From contig CACVBU010000165.1 in the NCBI GenBank assembly GCA_902728285.1, positions 159,574 through 223,573 of the forward strand: a stretch of DNA of 64,000 bases, written 5' to 3'. Made by a program: the position numbers and the translations under genes. Every line of letters begins with the position of its first letter. Within the stretch, counting starts at the first letter, position 1. The DNA comes from Clytia hemisphaerica. Lineage: Eukaryota; Cnidaria; Hydrozoa; Leptothecata; Clytiidae. Below are positions 33,557-43,446 of the stretch, piece by piece. The notes beneath the pieces are model-generated. The model was not told where the DNA came from and did not search any database. It saw nothing but the letters and a program-made list of their open reading frames with translations.

Positions 33557-36500
33557 ATGTCTTTTGAAAATTCTTTTAAATACATTCCGTCTTCAAACAA
33601 AATTGAATCAAAAGATACACTAGAAATGACAGGGGAGCTGGTTGCCTATGTGGGCAAAATGGGGTACGCCGAGGCTAAAATCTACGTCGAGGCGCTTCTT
33701 AAGAAGAAAGGCTGGGTGGGAGTTTACCTCGAAAGCACACATAAATCGGTGAACAGGACCGGGGCAAGAATCGTGGAAAAATTAAAGAAGAACAACTCGA
33801 AGAATCGATATGCGATAAAAGGGGCGTGGCATTGCTTTGCAACTGCAGAGGCAACAGTTGCAACATTACAGGTATGTTTCAGAAATCATGTGTTTTGTAA
33901 CCACTTTTTTATAAGAACAGTAGACCTTGATAGTAACGCGTAAACACTTTTTTCTTATTTTCTACTATATTTAGACAACAAGCTTTTTATGGTTAAAAGC
34001 CCGCAAGCTCTCCTCAATATTCTTCTTATATAGGTTAACTTACAGAAAACAAAGTTAGACAATTCTACTGATAAGAAAAAAATCATTTACCGTCATTCCT
34101 CTAATTTAGTGCGGTCGATTAAATAATTATTTTGGAGGTGCCGCACTAATAATTAGAGGAAATAAATTATATAGAGTCATCGACTATTATGCCGCACTAA
34201 AAATTAGAGGAAAATTTTAGTCAATCCGCACTAAAATAGAGGAAAAAAATATCACCACCACGAATCCCCTGAAAGTAAGAAGTGGGAATTTCTACAAAAC
34301 TTGCATGTCAAAAGCAAACTCCCTCCTCCTCCTCCAAGAAGAAGAAGCAGCCCTAGATGATCCTTTTGATTTGTAATTTTATTCATGTTTTATTAGAGCT
34401 TGAAATTGTGAAAAAAGAGAAAAAAACAGAATTTTAAGAGTATTATTTAGGTTGCACCATTTGTAATTAGGTTTCTAAACTTGGTGTCCCTTCCTTCGGG
34501 TAAATATATGTTTTGAATTGAATTCAATTGAATTGAATTCTTTATGATCCGCACTATAATTAGAGGAAAATTCAACCTTTACCGCATTAAATTAGAGGAG
34601 AATCAGAAATAGGTAAAAAAGCATCCGCACTAATATTTGGAGGAAATAAATTAGTCCGACTTGGCCAAAATAATTAATCCGCACTAATTAGAGGACGCAC
34701 TAAATTAGAGGAATGACGGTAACTCCTTTGAGTCTCGTAGAATGCGAGAGAAAGTGTAAAAAGTCTATATGATTTTTTAGAATCCAATACCAGCTGCTCG
34801 ACCAACGAAAAATTTTGAAGAATTGGGTCAGCGACAAAAATACCGGCGTCTGACACAAGCTCGGTAATTGATATATATAATTATATAGTGTTTTACAAAT
34901 TTTCTGCCCTGCAAAAAAGTTTGGCTTTACATCCGCTCAGATCAAATTGAAGACACCATCCGCAACCAAGATAACAGTTTCTTGCGAGAAAGGTAAAGCA
35001 AAAACTAGGACACTAGCAATACATTCCAAAATAGATGTTCGGTACAGAAAAAATAGAGAAATTGCAGTTTTGTCGTAAATAAAAAAAAACATTTTTGAAA
35101 TAAATACAATTTATATTTAGGATCATCGCTATGGTCGAAATCGTCCTCACAACAATCTTCGAGCCAATCACAATCTTCGAGTCAATCACAATCTTCGAGC
35201 CAATCACAATCTTCGAGCCAATCATCAATCGAATCTGGTGAACCATCTTTCAAATGGAAGACAGGTATTTTCCGTATTTTCCGTATCAGCGAAAGTTGAA
35301 ATGTAAAGCCGTAAAATTCCACATCACCGAGTTAGTGCTCATTCTGGTGCTTTAGGTAGGTTGAGTGCATCGCAAAGTATCTTTTGTTTCTTCAGGTGAT
35401 GATCTCACTGAAATTGAAAGGACCAAAGCGGTTATTTATGTTTTGGATCGGTATACAGTCTCCACAAAAGCATATCACGAGCTCTCTCAAATCGCGTTTG
35501 GACTTCCGCGCACTTATGCTGTGGAAAAAATACAGAAACAGATTTCAAGAAGTTTTGATATCGAACCAACTCCTGGAAAGACAGTAGGCGCTCAGATGAG
35601 ACTAATGGGCCAGCTGGAAACTGACGAGAGAGTGAAGTCGGCAGAGAAAAGCATAATGGTTAGTCTAAAGACCCCCCCTTTCCTCTAAAAAAAATCGCCA
35701 TTTTATAAAGAAAGAGCCTTATTATTTTTTCTAACAATCGAGTTTTATTTTTCCTGAGTAGCCCCTTTTTTGAGCAACTTCGTTTATTCTGATGAAGACT
35801 TTTAATTTTTTCTTACAAACAGAGCCCTATTTATTGAGAAGAGCCTAAGCAATTAATCTATTTCTTTTGTTATAATAGCTCAAAATCAGTGGCGATGGGA
35901 CTAGACTTACTCGAAAATCAAATCTTGTGGTCATGTCATATACGATTATAGAAGAATCTGGTTCGTTTTACAAAAGTTCTGGTGAGCATGATTCTGTTCT
36001 GTTTTCTGGGTGCGGGGGCATGGCAGGCTGATGGGTCCCTAACTTTCTTAAAAGGGGAGCCATATTTTCTAGCACCCGAGGACGACAGCATGCATTTAAT
36101 TTACTTGTGGATTTTCAAGTTTTTTGACAAAATAACATTATTTCTATATAGGGAACAACGCGGTTGGAGTTGGGATGGCTAGTGAGTCGTACGAGTGTGT
36201 GAAAGAATGCTTTCAAGATTTGATCACTGAGGTCAACGAAATTGCGAAAAAACCAACAATTGTGGTTGGTGGCAAAGAATTGGATGTTGAACTGTTTATT
36301 GGTGGAGACTACAAAGTAAGTACAGAGGTCTGGTCTAATAAAAAAATGCGTTCTCTTTTCCACTTTAAAAAATCTCATCATTTGTGCTTAATTGTGTTTT
36401 AATTCAGTTTTTTGAAGAAAGAAAATCGCCTCGGTATCAGTTTAAAATAGCCTCACATCATTCTATTTACCTTTTTATCCACAGTTTCTTCTCGTGATAC

Positions 36501-39500
36501 TCGGCATGAAACAAGCTACTTCGGACAACTCGTGTATTTATTGTGACATCACAAGGGAACAGAGGTGAGAACAACCTAAAAGATTAATGCAATTGATGAT
36601 TTTTATAAAGCTACTCTAACGTAGAAAGCTACATAGGCTAAAAGCATGTTCAGAGTTTTCTAGCTTCTACACCATCCTGCACCATCTACATAATACGAAA
36701 AATGTTCAATATTTTCAATACAATAATGATGTTTGCTTTAATAAAAAAACTCATGTACCTCTCTCTTTCAGACAAGATCCAACATTTACTGGGAAGAAGA
36801 GAACGATAGACGCGAAATGGTCAAAACAACGTGGGTGCAAAGACGACCCTATCCTGGAAAACGTTCCAATCGAACATTATTGTGTGGATGAACTCCATCT
36901 TCTACTGCGCGTCACTGATCGGTTGGAAGATGGGTTGTTTCATTCAATCCTTGATATGGATGAGGTAAACCAAAGCCTGTATATGTATAATAAAAACAAT
37001 CTAATTAGTCCCTTACATTGTTCGATGTGTAAAGCAAAAGGAGTTAGCATCAAAGGGTGTGATCTGAGATGTCATTGTGCTTATGTAGTGTGAGAACATA
37101 TTAGATATAAGAATTATTTTTTTTAGAAAAATGGAAACATGGAAATTCAGTCAAAGCTAGTTTCCGCGATGAAAGGAATTGGTATCACCCTCAAATTCTG
37201 GAGGAACAAGAAGAACAAAGTGGAATGGACCTCTTTGATGGGGAATGATAAGAAAAGAATGTTATCCAAGTTACCAGACCACTTTGACGAGTTCCTGCCC
37301 AAAGACCAAGTAGCTCCGACAAGAGAGTTATGGAAGGTAACTTTGGATCTAACCAAACCATTAATAATTGAGCTATTTCTTGTCCTCCATTTTATCCTGT
37401 TCAGAATTTTCTGAGAAGAAATCACGAAAACAAATTTTGAGCCACATTTTCTTACCATTTCAGGCTTTTGAAGAGCTTTACATCATCATGAACAGACCAG
37501 AATTGACACCAGCTGAAATTGACGACTTTGAGTTGAAGGTGTGAATACAATTTGTATTATCAACTAATTTTGAGTGCCAAACTTGTCCAATAACTGCAGA
37601 TTTCGAGCCTAGAGAATTAATCAATTTACATTTTTTAGGCAATTGCATGGGTGTACAAGCTCAAAAGGATGAATGGATGTGGTTACGACTGGTCCTACCC
37701 AGTGACACCTTACATCCACATAATGGTCAAACACGTCCCAGATGTTTTGAGAAAGTACAAGACTCTCAGGATATTTTCTGGACAGGGTAAGTACCCTCTT
37801 CTAAACGATTGAGCACAAAAAATAAACATTAAAAAAAGTTACACAGAACCGTATGGGGAGCATTTGGACTGATATGAAATTTCCTTGTTAAGCCATTTTA
37901 ACCAATATTGAAACTATAGGCTCAACTTACTTTTACTTTTTATAGGGGTGGAAAAGAAGAATGATGAATTTAGAAAGTTTTTTCACTCCAAAATCAATAA
38001 GAGAGATGCATGTGTTGACTTACTTGGGGTCGAGAAGCAATTACAGATGTTACAGGGGGGGCGTACGGGGTTGTCGGTGTGTCGGTATTGACCCTTTTTT
38101 GCGTCGGTGTTTCGGTGTTTTAAGTAAAAAGTGTCGGTATTTCGGTGTTGGACATACCTTGCGGTGACGGTAAAATAGATATTTTGGGTCGGTATTTCGG
38201 TAATTTGAGAAATACTGTCGGTGAATCTCCATATTTCAAAGGATCTCATAAAAGTTTTTTTAATCTACATTTCAGCTAATGAATATCTTATTTTTGGTAG
38301 CTACCCTGTCTCATCCTCTTTTTCTTAAAATTGTGTGCATAATGGTTTTTGTTAACCCATTTCTTTACCGGAAATGTGCACTTTTTGATCATAATACCCT
38401 ACCCAGGGTGTAACAGGTAAAAAAAGCCAAGTTTGCAGAGTGTGGCGCGTTTTCTCGAGATCTCGAATGCAGCACTCATCAATCATTAAATTCTTTCATT
38501 TTACTTTATAATCTATTAACCCATGATTTAGATGCGTTTTTCAGCATTTTGGGCACTTTAAATTTCAAATTTTGCCTCCTCGGGCCAAGCCATGGTTGGC
38601 CCTCGAATCATATCTAATTTGCCTTTCAATATAAAATACTTCCTGTGGTCCTTCCTTTGCAGAGCTCTCTTTGCAGACTGTCAATACCTATTTAGTTTCA
38701 GCCTAAATCAAACGAACTATTTATCTGGATGGCGTAAAATGAGTTGCGCTCTTGCATCCTTTCTTTTGAGTTTTTTTTTCGAAACTACGATCAACATAGA
38801 ATCGCGAACGAAAAGCCGAAGCAAGAAAAGTGTTGTGTATCCACCAGGGGTTAAAGAGGATGCTCACCCCAAAAATAAGAGATTACCAAAAAGATCGAAA
38901 CTTGTTGATTCTCGCTGTGGTTTTTGTGGTCTTATGCTGACTAACTTTCTCCTTTTTAGAAAACAGCTCTTTTTAAGCTGTTTGACCGTTCTCACACAAC
39001 AAATTTTTGCCTGCGGCGCCAAAATTACAAAGAACCCGTTTTTTGTTTCCGTGCTCATTATTCCTGCCTCTTTTTAGCCATTTATTATCAATGGAGAGTA
39101 AACTAAGACCAGCGGCGCAAAAGCTTAAAGATTATTAGGTAATTTTTCTTAGCAAATTTCAGAAAACAAAAATGTAGTGTAGACCAAATCGCCTTATTTG
39201 GTACAAAATTTCAATATCAAGTATCAACAGCTCATGTATTTTATTTGAGGGGGGCTTTATTTTGGTGCTAAATCCGTATAATATGGGGCGTTTTTAGATA
39301 AGTTAAAAGTTGAAAATTGAAAAGTTTTCTGTCGGCGCAAACCATGGTTGCGCCTCCTTGTCCAAAAAACTTTTACATTTCAATTACAAGGAAATAGATA
39401 TCAAGTTATCATTATCATCATCTTCGTATAAATAAAAATTCCAAATTTTTTAACTCAAAGATTCCGGGCGCTACTTTTAACCAATCACTGCTCTTACAGT

Positions 39501-41243
39501 TCAATATTTTCACTTAATAATGGAAGGCGCAAATAAGGACAAAAATACCAGGGGCGCCAATTTCATAGTTTGCCGAGAAAATTAAGCCAGGTCACTACTG
39601 CAAGAGCTCTTTTGTGGCGCCCTGTTCTGACGGTGCTTTCGGCTAACACAGGAAAAAATCTTCAAATCCCATGCCTGGAAAATGGCCATTTTCCGGGCGG
39701 GATTTTTTTCAGCCTTGGAATTTTTCAGCGACTCCAGGGCAAAGGCATGGAATTTTAAAATTCAGGGGTGATTTTGGCCATTTTCCAGCCATGTAAAAAA
39801 TTTTTTGAAAAAAAATTCCACCCGGAAAATGGCCATTTTCCATGCATGGGATTTTTCCGGGTGGAAAATGGTCATTTTCCGGGCGGAATTTTTTTCGAAG
39901 CAAAATTTGGAGATTTGAAACTCCAGCCTGAAAATGACCATTTTACCAGCCTGGGATTCTTGGGCTGGAATTTCAAATCTTAACTTTTTTCTTCAAAAAA
40001 ATTCCACCCGGAAAATGGCCATTTTCCATGCATGGGATTTTTCCGGGTGGAAAATGGTCATTTTCCGGGCGGAATTTTTTTCGAAGCAAAATTTGGAGAT
40101 TTGAAACTCCACCCTGAAAATGACCATTTTACCAGCCTGGGATTCTTGGGCTGGAATCTCAAATCTTAACTTTTTTCTTCAAAAAAATTCCACCCGGAAA
40201 ATGGCCCTTTTCCAGGCCTGGGATTTTTCCGGGTGGAAAATGGTCATTTTCCGGGTGGAATTTTTTTTGAAGCAAAATTTGCAATTTCGAATCCACAAAA
40301 TTCTGCACCACAAGTGGTTATTTCACGCAAAGGGGATAGTCAAAAACCTTCAGATTTCGAAAACACAAACTCTGAAAACACCGCGATTTTGAGTGTTGAT
40401 GAGAGTGAGCGTGGCTATAAGTCCAAGCATGGAAAATGGTCATTTTTCACCCTGAATTTGAAAAGTCCAAGCATGGAAAATGGCCATTTTCCGCCCTGAA
40501 TTTGAAAAGTCCAAGCATGGAAAATGACCATTTTCCGCCCTGAATTTGAAAAGTCTAAGCATGGAAAATGGCCATTTTCCAGGGTGGGATTTGCCTAGGA
40601 GACGTCTCACTTTCCCGGGGCAAATCCCACCCCGGAAAATGGCCATTTTCCGGGTGGAAAATGGCCATTTTCCTAGCATGGGATTTTAAGATTTTTTCCT
40701 GTGTAAGGAAGATTTACTTCTAATAACGTTAAAAAAGATCTCTTTTAGCTAAACGAGAGGACAAAAATGGAAAAGTTTTCTCCGTCGGCGCAACCATGGT
40801 TGCGCCTCCTCCTCCATTACTTACATTCAGATATCCCTTTGTTCCCTCGTTTTTTTGCAAAGATCTTTTAAAAACGTTTTAAATAGCACTTTAAACCCTT
40901 CAAAGCGTTCCCTATGCTGTCTTTCTGGATTTGTTTATCCACTAGTCGTTGAAGAACTGAGGTTTAAAGATTTGAAACCCTTGAATCCGCGATAGTTTAC
41001 TCCAAGAAAAACTGAACTAGTGCACTACTACGCTCGTGATATTGAGCATTCGTACTAAGAATAAAAATCTTAAGCTTGCTCTAAAACGTCGGTGTTGGTG
41101 TTTTAGGTAAAGTTTTGTCGGTATTGCGGTGATTTAAGAAAGATCTGTCGGTATTTCGGTGTTGGCAACCCTCGTACGCCCCCCACTTACAGGAGGGTGG
41201 ATTTGAACGACAAAAGAGGACGTACCATCAAACAGAGGATTGA
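33557..41243 (+). CDS. RAG1-core-like transposase, 13-14 exons, disrupted in last exon
   Basis: Exons: 33557-33871, 34781-34863, 34889-34992, 35121-35264, 35396-35658, 35879-35981, 36152-36315, 36485-36564, 36772-36964, 37127-37336, 37464-37538, 37639-37786, and 37946-38055 continuing at 41193-41243. Every border is GT-AG and the phases agree, giving about 680 residues. Acidic and zinc residues: Asp309 (KISGDGTRL), Asp390 (GGDYKFL), Cys409/Cys412 (CIYCDITR), His605/His610 (YIHIMVKHVPDVL), Glu630 (GQGVEKKND). The intervals Asp-Cys 19, Cys-Cys 3, His-His 5 and His-Glu 20 equal those of RAG1 (D708, C727, C730, H937, H942, E962). VPIEHYCVDELHLLLRVTD is a further conserved block. Residues ~173-197 are a Ser/Gln-rich linker. 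The last exon is interrupted by 38056-41184, so this copy is probably inactive. Likely role: cut-and-paste transposition. The RAG1 relation is inferred from spacing. Confidence 0.75.
34087..34722. mobile_element. 636-bp inverted-repeat element in intron 1 of the RAG1-like gene
   Basis: The first 27 bp (34087-34113, starting TTACCGTCATTCCTC) are a perfect inverted copy of the last 27 bp (34696-34722). Inside, CCGCACTAAxxATTAGAGGAA-type units recur in both orientations near 34147, 34193, 34230, 34550 and 34680. No open frame is present and no target duplication is obvious. It lies wholly within the intron, so it need not affect the protein. Confidence 0.75.
39815..40270. repeat. 186-bp tandem repeat built on AATGGCCATT palindromes
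   Basis: Units start at ATTCCACCCGG at 39815, 40001 and 40187, an exact 186-bp period for about 2.4 copies. Each unit carries GGAAAATGGCCATTTTCC or a one-base variant several times, in both orientations. A further array with a 48-bp period (AAGTCCAAGCATGGAAAATG) covers 40420-40600. Confidence 0.85.
40786..40805. repeat. Perfect 20-bp palindrome
   Basis: GGCGCAACCATGGTTGCGCC is its own reverse complement. Near copies sit at about 39333 (one extra A), at 38582 (GGGCCAAGCCATGGTTGGCC) and, outside this element, near 1775. They may mark borders of sub-elements or be cruciform-forming joints. Confidence 0.7.
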
Positions 41244-41650
41244 TCTCGAAATTTACCATATATGAAAGAAAAATAATGTAAATAGTGAATAAAAGTTAGC
41301 AAACAGTTATCCCAATTTATTGAAGACAAAAAAAGAACTAGCCTTTACACGTCTATTATATTTCTCACTTTGTTCGTGTGACCAGCAGAAACTTGCATGA
41401 TCAGTAGATATATTTCTTTAAATATTAAACCTAACTAAAATTACATTTATCAAAAATTTACTGTGTCCTTAAAAATAGTGACCGAAATTCTCTGCGTCAA
41501 ACGTTGCTTTTTGTCTTCCACCTCACCAGAGTTTGAAGTCTGGAATAGCTTCGGAGACTTCGACAAAAAGCAACGTATTGTGACAGGAAAAACGATATCT
41601 CTCCTTGTCCCTCGCTTGTTTATGAGACTTGAATGCCAATTCTTAGGGAA

Positions 41651-42491
41651 CTATTGAGGGTCAAAGTCATGTTTTTGCAATAACTTCGAACCCCTTGCTA
41701 AATCCTCCCCCCTACCGTTGAAGAGATATCTGAAAATAGCAACTGGGAAATCAAGCTGCTTGACGCTTTTCAACCTTTCTTTTAGGGAAGCCTCAAAACA
41801 AGTAAGGAGACGTTCAGCGAAAAATTCAACTTGCCTCAAGTCTACCACTGGTGTTTCCCATAATCTATAAATCAAACGAATGTGATTCTTAAAATCTTGA
41901 AATCATGCCTGAATCGTGCAAGTGAAAATCTACTAAATTCACTTTAAGGCCCCTTTAAGGCCACCCCCTTCGTCAAAAAAGATTTTTTTATAAATCTCAA
42001 TTTCCAGAATAAGTGGCCTCCATCCTATCTTTGGGAAATCTACGCTCAAGAACAAGGCATAAACAACTGTGTTACTTACTGCAGTAACCGCTCATCCAAC
42101 AAATTTTCTCTTGGTTCCCAAGTACTGTCTTCAGTTCCCCATCCAGCCCACTTCACCAAGTAGTAAGATGTCTTCCCGATCTACACAAGAAAATAGGCAA
42201 ATATTAATGGAAGGGATAAAAGGATTTTCCATAGTAAAAGCATGCACTTACAACCCACAAGAACTTTGTCCAGACAAACAAAACACTAACCTTTTTCTCT
42301 GCCAATATCTCCTCTGCCAGATAAATGTCTTTTCCTCTCTTTCTTCTTTGAGCCATTAAAATCTCATGCTCAGAAGCACTTGATCGGTTGTGAAAGGAAA
42401 CATAGTGAACGTTATTTCTTTTTCGTCCCTCCATATTCTGCCAATTTTTGTTTGATGTTTCTTTGTCAAGCGAATTCTCCAAAATAAACAT
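41651..42491 (-). CDS. Chromodomain protein of the RAG1-like transposon (three exons)
   Basis: Minus-strand exons 42491-42291, 42180-42080 and 41864-41651 have donors AAG|GTTAGT and GCA|GTAAGT and acceptors TTGTGTAG and TTTATAG. Phases agree and give 171 residues. Residues ~56-100 form a chromodomain: [12 protein letters not shown] from exon 1, then [19 protein letters not shown] and LDERLL from exon 2. The aromatic positions expected of a methyl-lysine cage are Tyr57, Trp in VKWAGW and Trp in TWEP. The N-terminus is basic ([16 protein letters not shown]). The C-terminal 70 residues are helical with no known domain. The gene lies inside the transposon, convergent with the transposase, and ends 408 bp from it. 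A role in directing the transposase to methylated histones is inference. Confidence 0.8.
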
Positions 42492-42516
42492 TCGAATTTG
42501 TTCCTTCTCTTTCGAA

Positions 42517-42605
42517 CACGTGAAAATATAAAAATTGTGACGTCACATCTATTTGATTGTTCTTTTAACCAATCACGCGCGCAAAGAATTGTTGCAACAA
42601 CCAAT
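42517..42605 (-). promoter_or_regulatory. Promoter-like cluster upstream of the chromodomain gene
   Basis: Just 5' of the minus-strand start codon (42491) are an E-box CACGTG (42517-42522), a full palindromic CRE TGACGTCA (42538-42545) and two CCAAT boxes (42569-42573 and 42601-42605). The grouping within 90 bp, between start codon and terminal repeat, looks like a compact promoter. Confidence 0.5.
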
Positions 42606-42683
42606 CAGATTGACCCAAACAATAAGACAAAGACGGGGGTTTACGTCAATAACGCGTCAATCAAATGAAACATGACAAGATCT

Positions 42684-42705
42684 GGAAACCCCATTCTGCG
42701 CGATG
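42684..42705 (-). repeat. Right terminal inverted repeat of the RAG1-like transposon
   Basis: This is the reverse complement of 32784-32805 without mismatch. It begins GGAAACCCCATTCTGCGCGA and ends TG. Confidence 0.85.
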
Positions 42706-43064
42706 AGACCGAATTCATATCTGATCAGAATCAGAGAAGGGCGAAGGAAATCGCCAAAGTCAACACCATCTCAAGGAATGTATGTATGATTTTCAGTATT
42801 GCCAATCTTACCGACTGAATCAAGAGTTCTTGTCATGCGATTTTTGTAGGCTACAAATAGTGAACATTAATTTTTATGCTGGAGATGTTTGATTAAAAAC
42901 TAAACAATGAATTGGGATAAACGCGTCTATTTGAATATTACACTGACTGGCTATTCAATATCTCAATGATTGTCCACTTTTTACTTTGAAAATCCTTTTT
43001 TTAGATCAAGGAAGCTGGCACCCTCACAAAGATGCCAATGTGCTGCTTTTGGTATTCGGCTCAT
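42706..43064 (+). other. Right flank of the transposon with exon-like sequence
   Basis: From 42709, one frame reads TEFISDQNQRRAKEIAKVN and stays open up to a GT at about 42780. A second stretch after CCTTTTTTTAG (about 43003) reads IKEAGTLTKMPMCCFWYS before the GA repeat. The left flank of the transposon ends in a splice-acceptor-like TTTTATCTACAG. Together these may be pieces of a host or older element gene into which the transposon jumped. Support is only by eye. Confidence 0.25.
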
Positions 43065-43446
43065 GAGGAGGGAACGGAGAGGGAAGGGAGAGGGAGAGGG
43101 GAGGGAGGGGAGAGGGATTAGGAGCGGGAGGAGAGGGAGAGGGAGAGGGAGAGGGAGAGAGGGAGAGGAGGGAGAGAGGGAGAGGGAGAGGGGAGAGGGG
43201 AGAGGGAGGGGAGAGGGAGAGGAGAGGAGAGGGAGAGAGGGGAGGGAGGAGAGGGAGAGGAGAGGGAGAGGGAGAGGGAGAGGGAGAGGGAGCGGAGGGA
43301 GAGGGAGAGAGGGAGAGGGAGAGGGGAGAGGAGAGGGAGAGGGAGAGGGAGAGGGAGAGGGAGAGGGGAGGAGAGGGAGAGCGGAGAGGGAGGGAGAGGG
43401 GAGAGGGAGGGAGGGAGAGGGAGAGGGAGAGGGAGAGGGAGAGGGA
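43065..43446. repeat. GAGAGGG-type minisatellite (purine/pyrimidine tract)
   Basis: About 380 bp of almost pure purine on the plus strand, mostly GAGAGG/GGGAGA units of 6-7 bp. Long artificial frames run through it on both strands (Arg/Gly/Glu on one, Ser/Leu/Pro on the other) and should not be annotated as proteins. It cuts off the 3' part of the adjacent RPA-like pseudogene. Confidence 0.95.

Larger units (their letters stand above)
38056..41184. mobile_element. 3.1-kb inverted-repeat element inserted in the transposase's last exon
   Basis: The left end GGGGGGCGTACGGGGTTG and right end (reverse complement GGGGGGCGTACGAGGGTTG) form the inverted terminus. TTACAG flanks both sides (38050-38055 and 41187-41192) as in-frame codons TTA CAG. 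Dropping the element plus one copy continues the transposase frame to a stop at 41241-41243. The two bases AC at 41185-41186 leave the exact right end open by 2 bp. Subterminal TGTCGGTATTTCGGTG words occur at both ends in the same orientation. Inside are palindromes around CCATGG, two tandem arrays and a 161-codon frame (38592-39077) with no recognisable family. No transposase is seen, so it is non-autonomous. Confidence 0.8.
32784..42705. mobile_element. 9.9-kb RAG1-like transposon with a convergent chromodomain gene
   Basis: Perfect 22-bp inverted repeats bound the element (32784-32805 and 42684-42705). Near the ends, AAGACGGGGGT(A/T)(A/T)ACG appears in the same orientation at about 32838 and 42632. 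Between them lie a spliced RAG1-core-like gene on the plus strand (33557-41243) and a spliced chromodomain gene on the minus strand (42491-41651), tail to tail. No clean target duplication is visible: the outer five bases are CAGAA on the left and AGACC on the right. The termini begin CATCGCG, not the CAC(A/T)GTG-type heptamer of known RAG/Transib elements. Two further inverted-repeat elements are nested inside (34087-34722 and 38056-41184). Confidence 0.7.

Noticed and set aside
38592-39077. 161-codon frame in the element at 38056-41184
   Set aside because: Kept only as a note: no recognisable domain, composition typical of AT-rich non-coding DNA, no splice or start context.
39570-40679. Several open frames repeating ENGHFPGGIFF-like words
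   Set aside because: They arise from the AATGGCCATT tandem repeats, which stay open in several frames.
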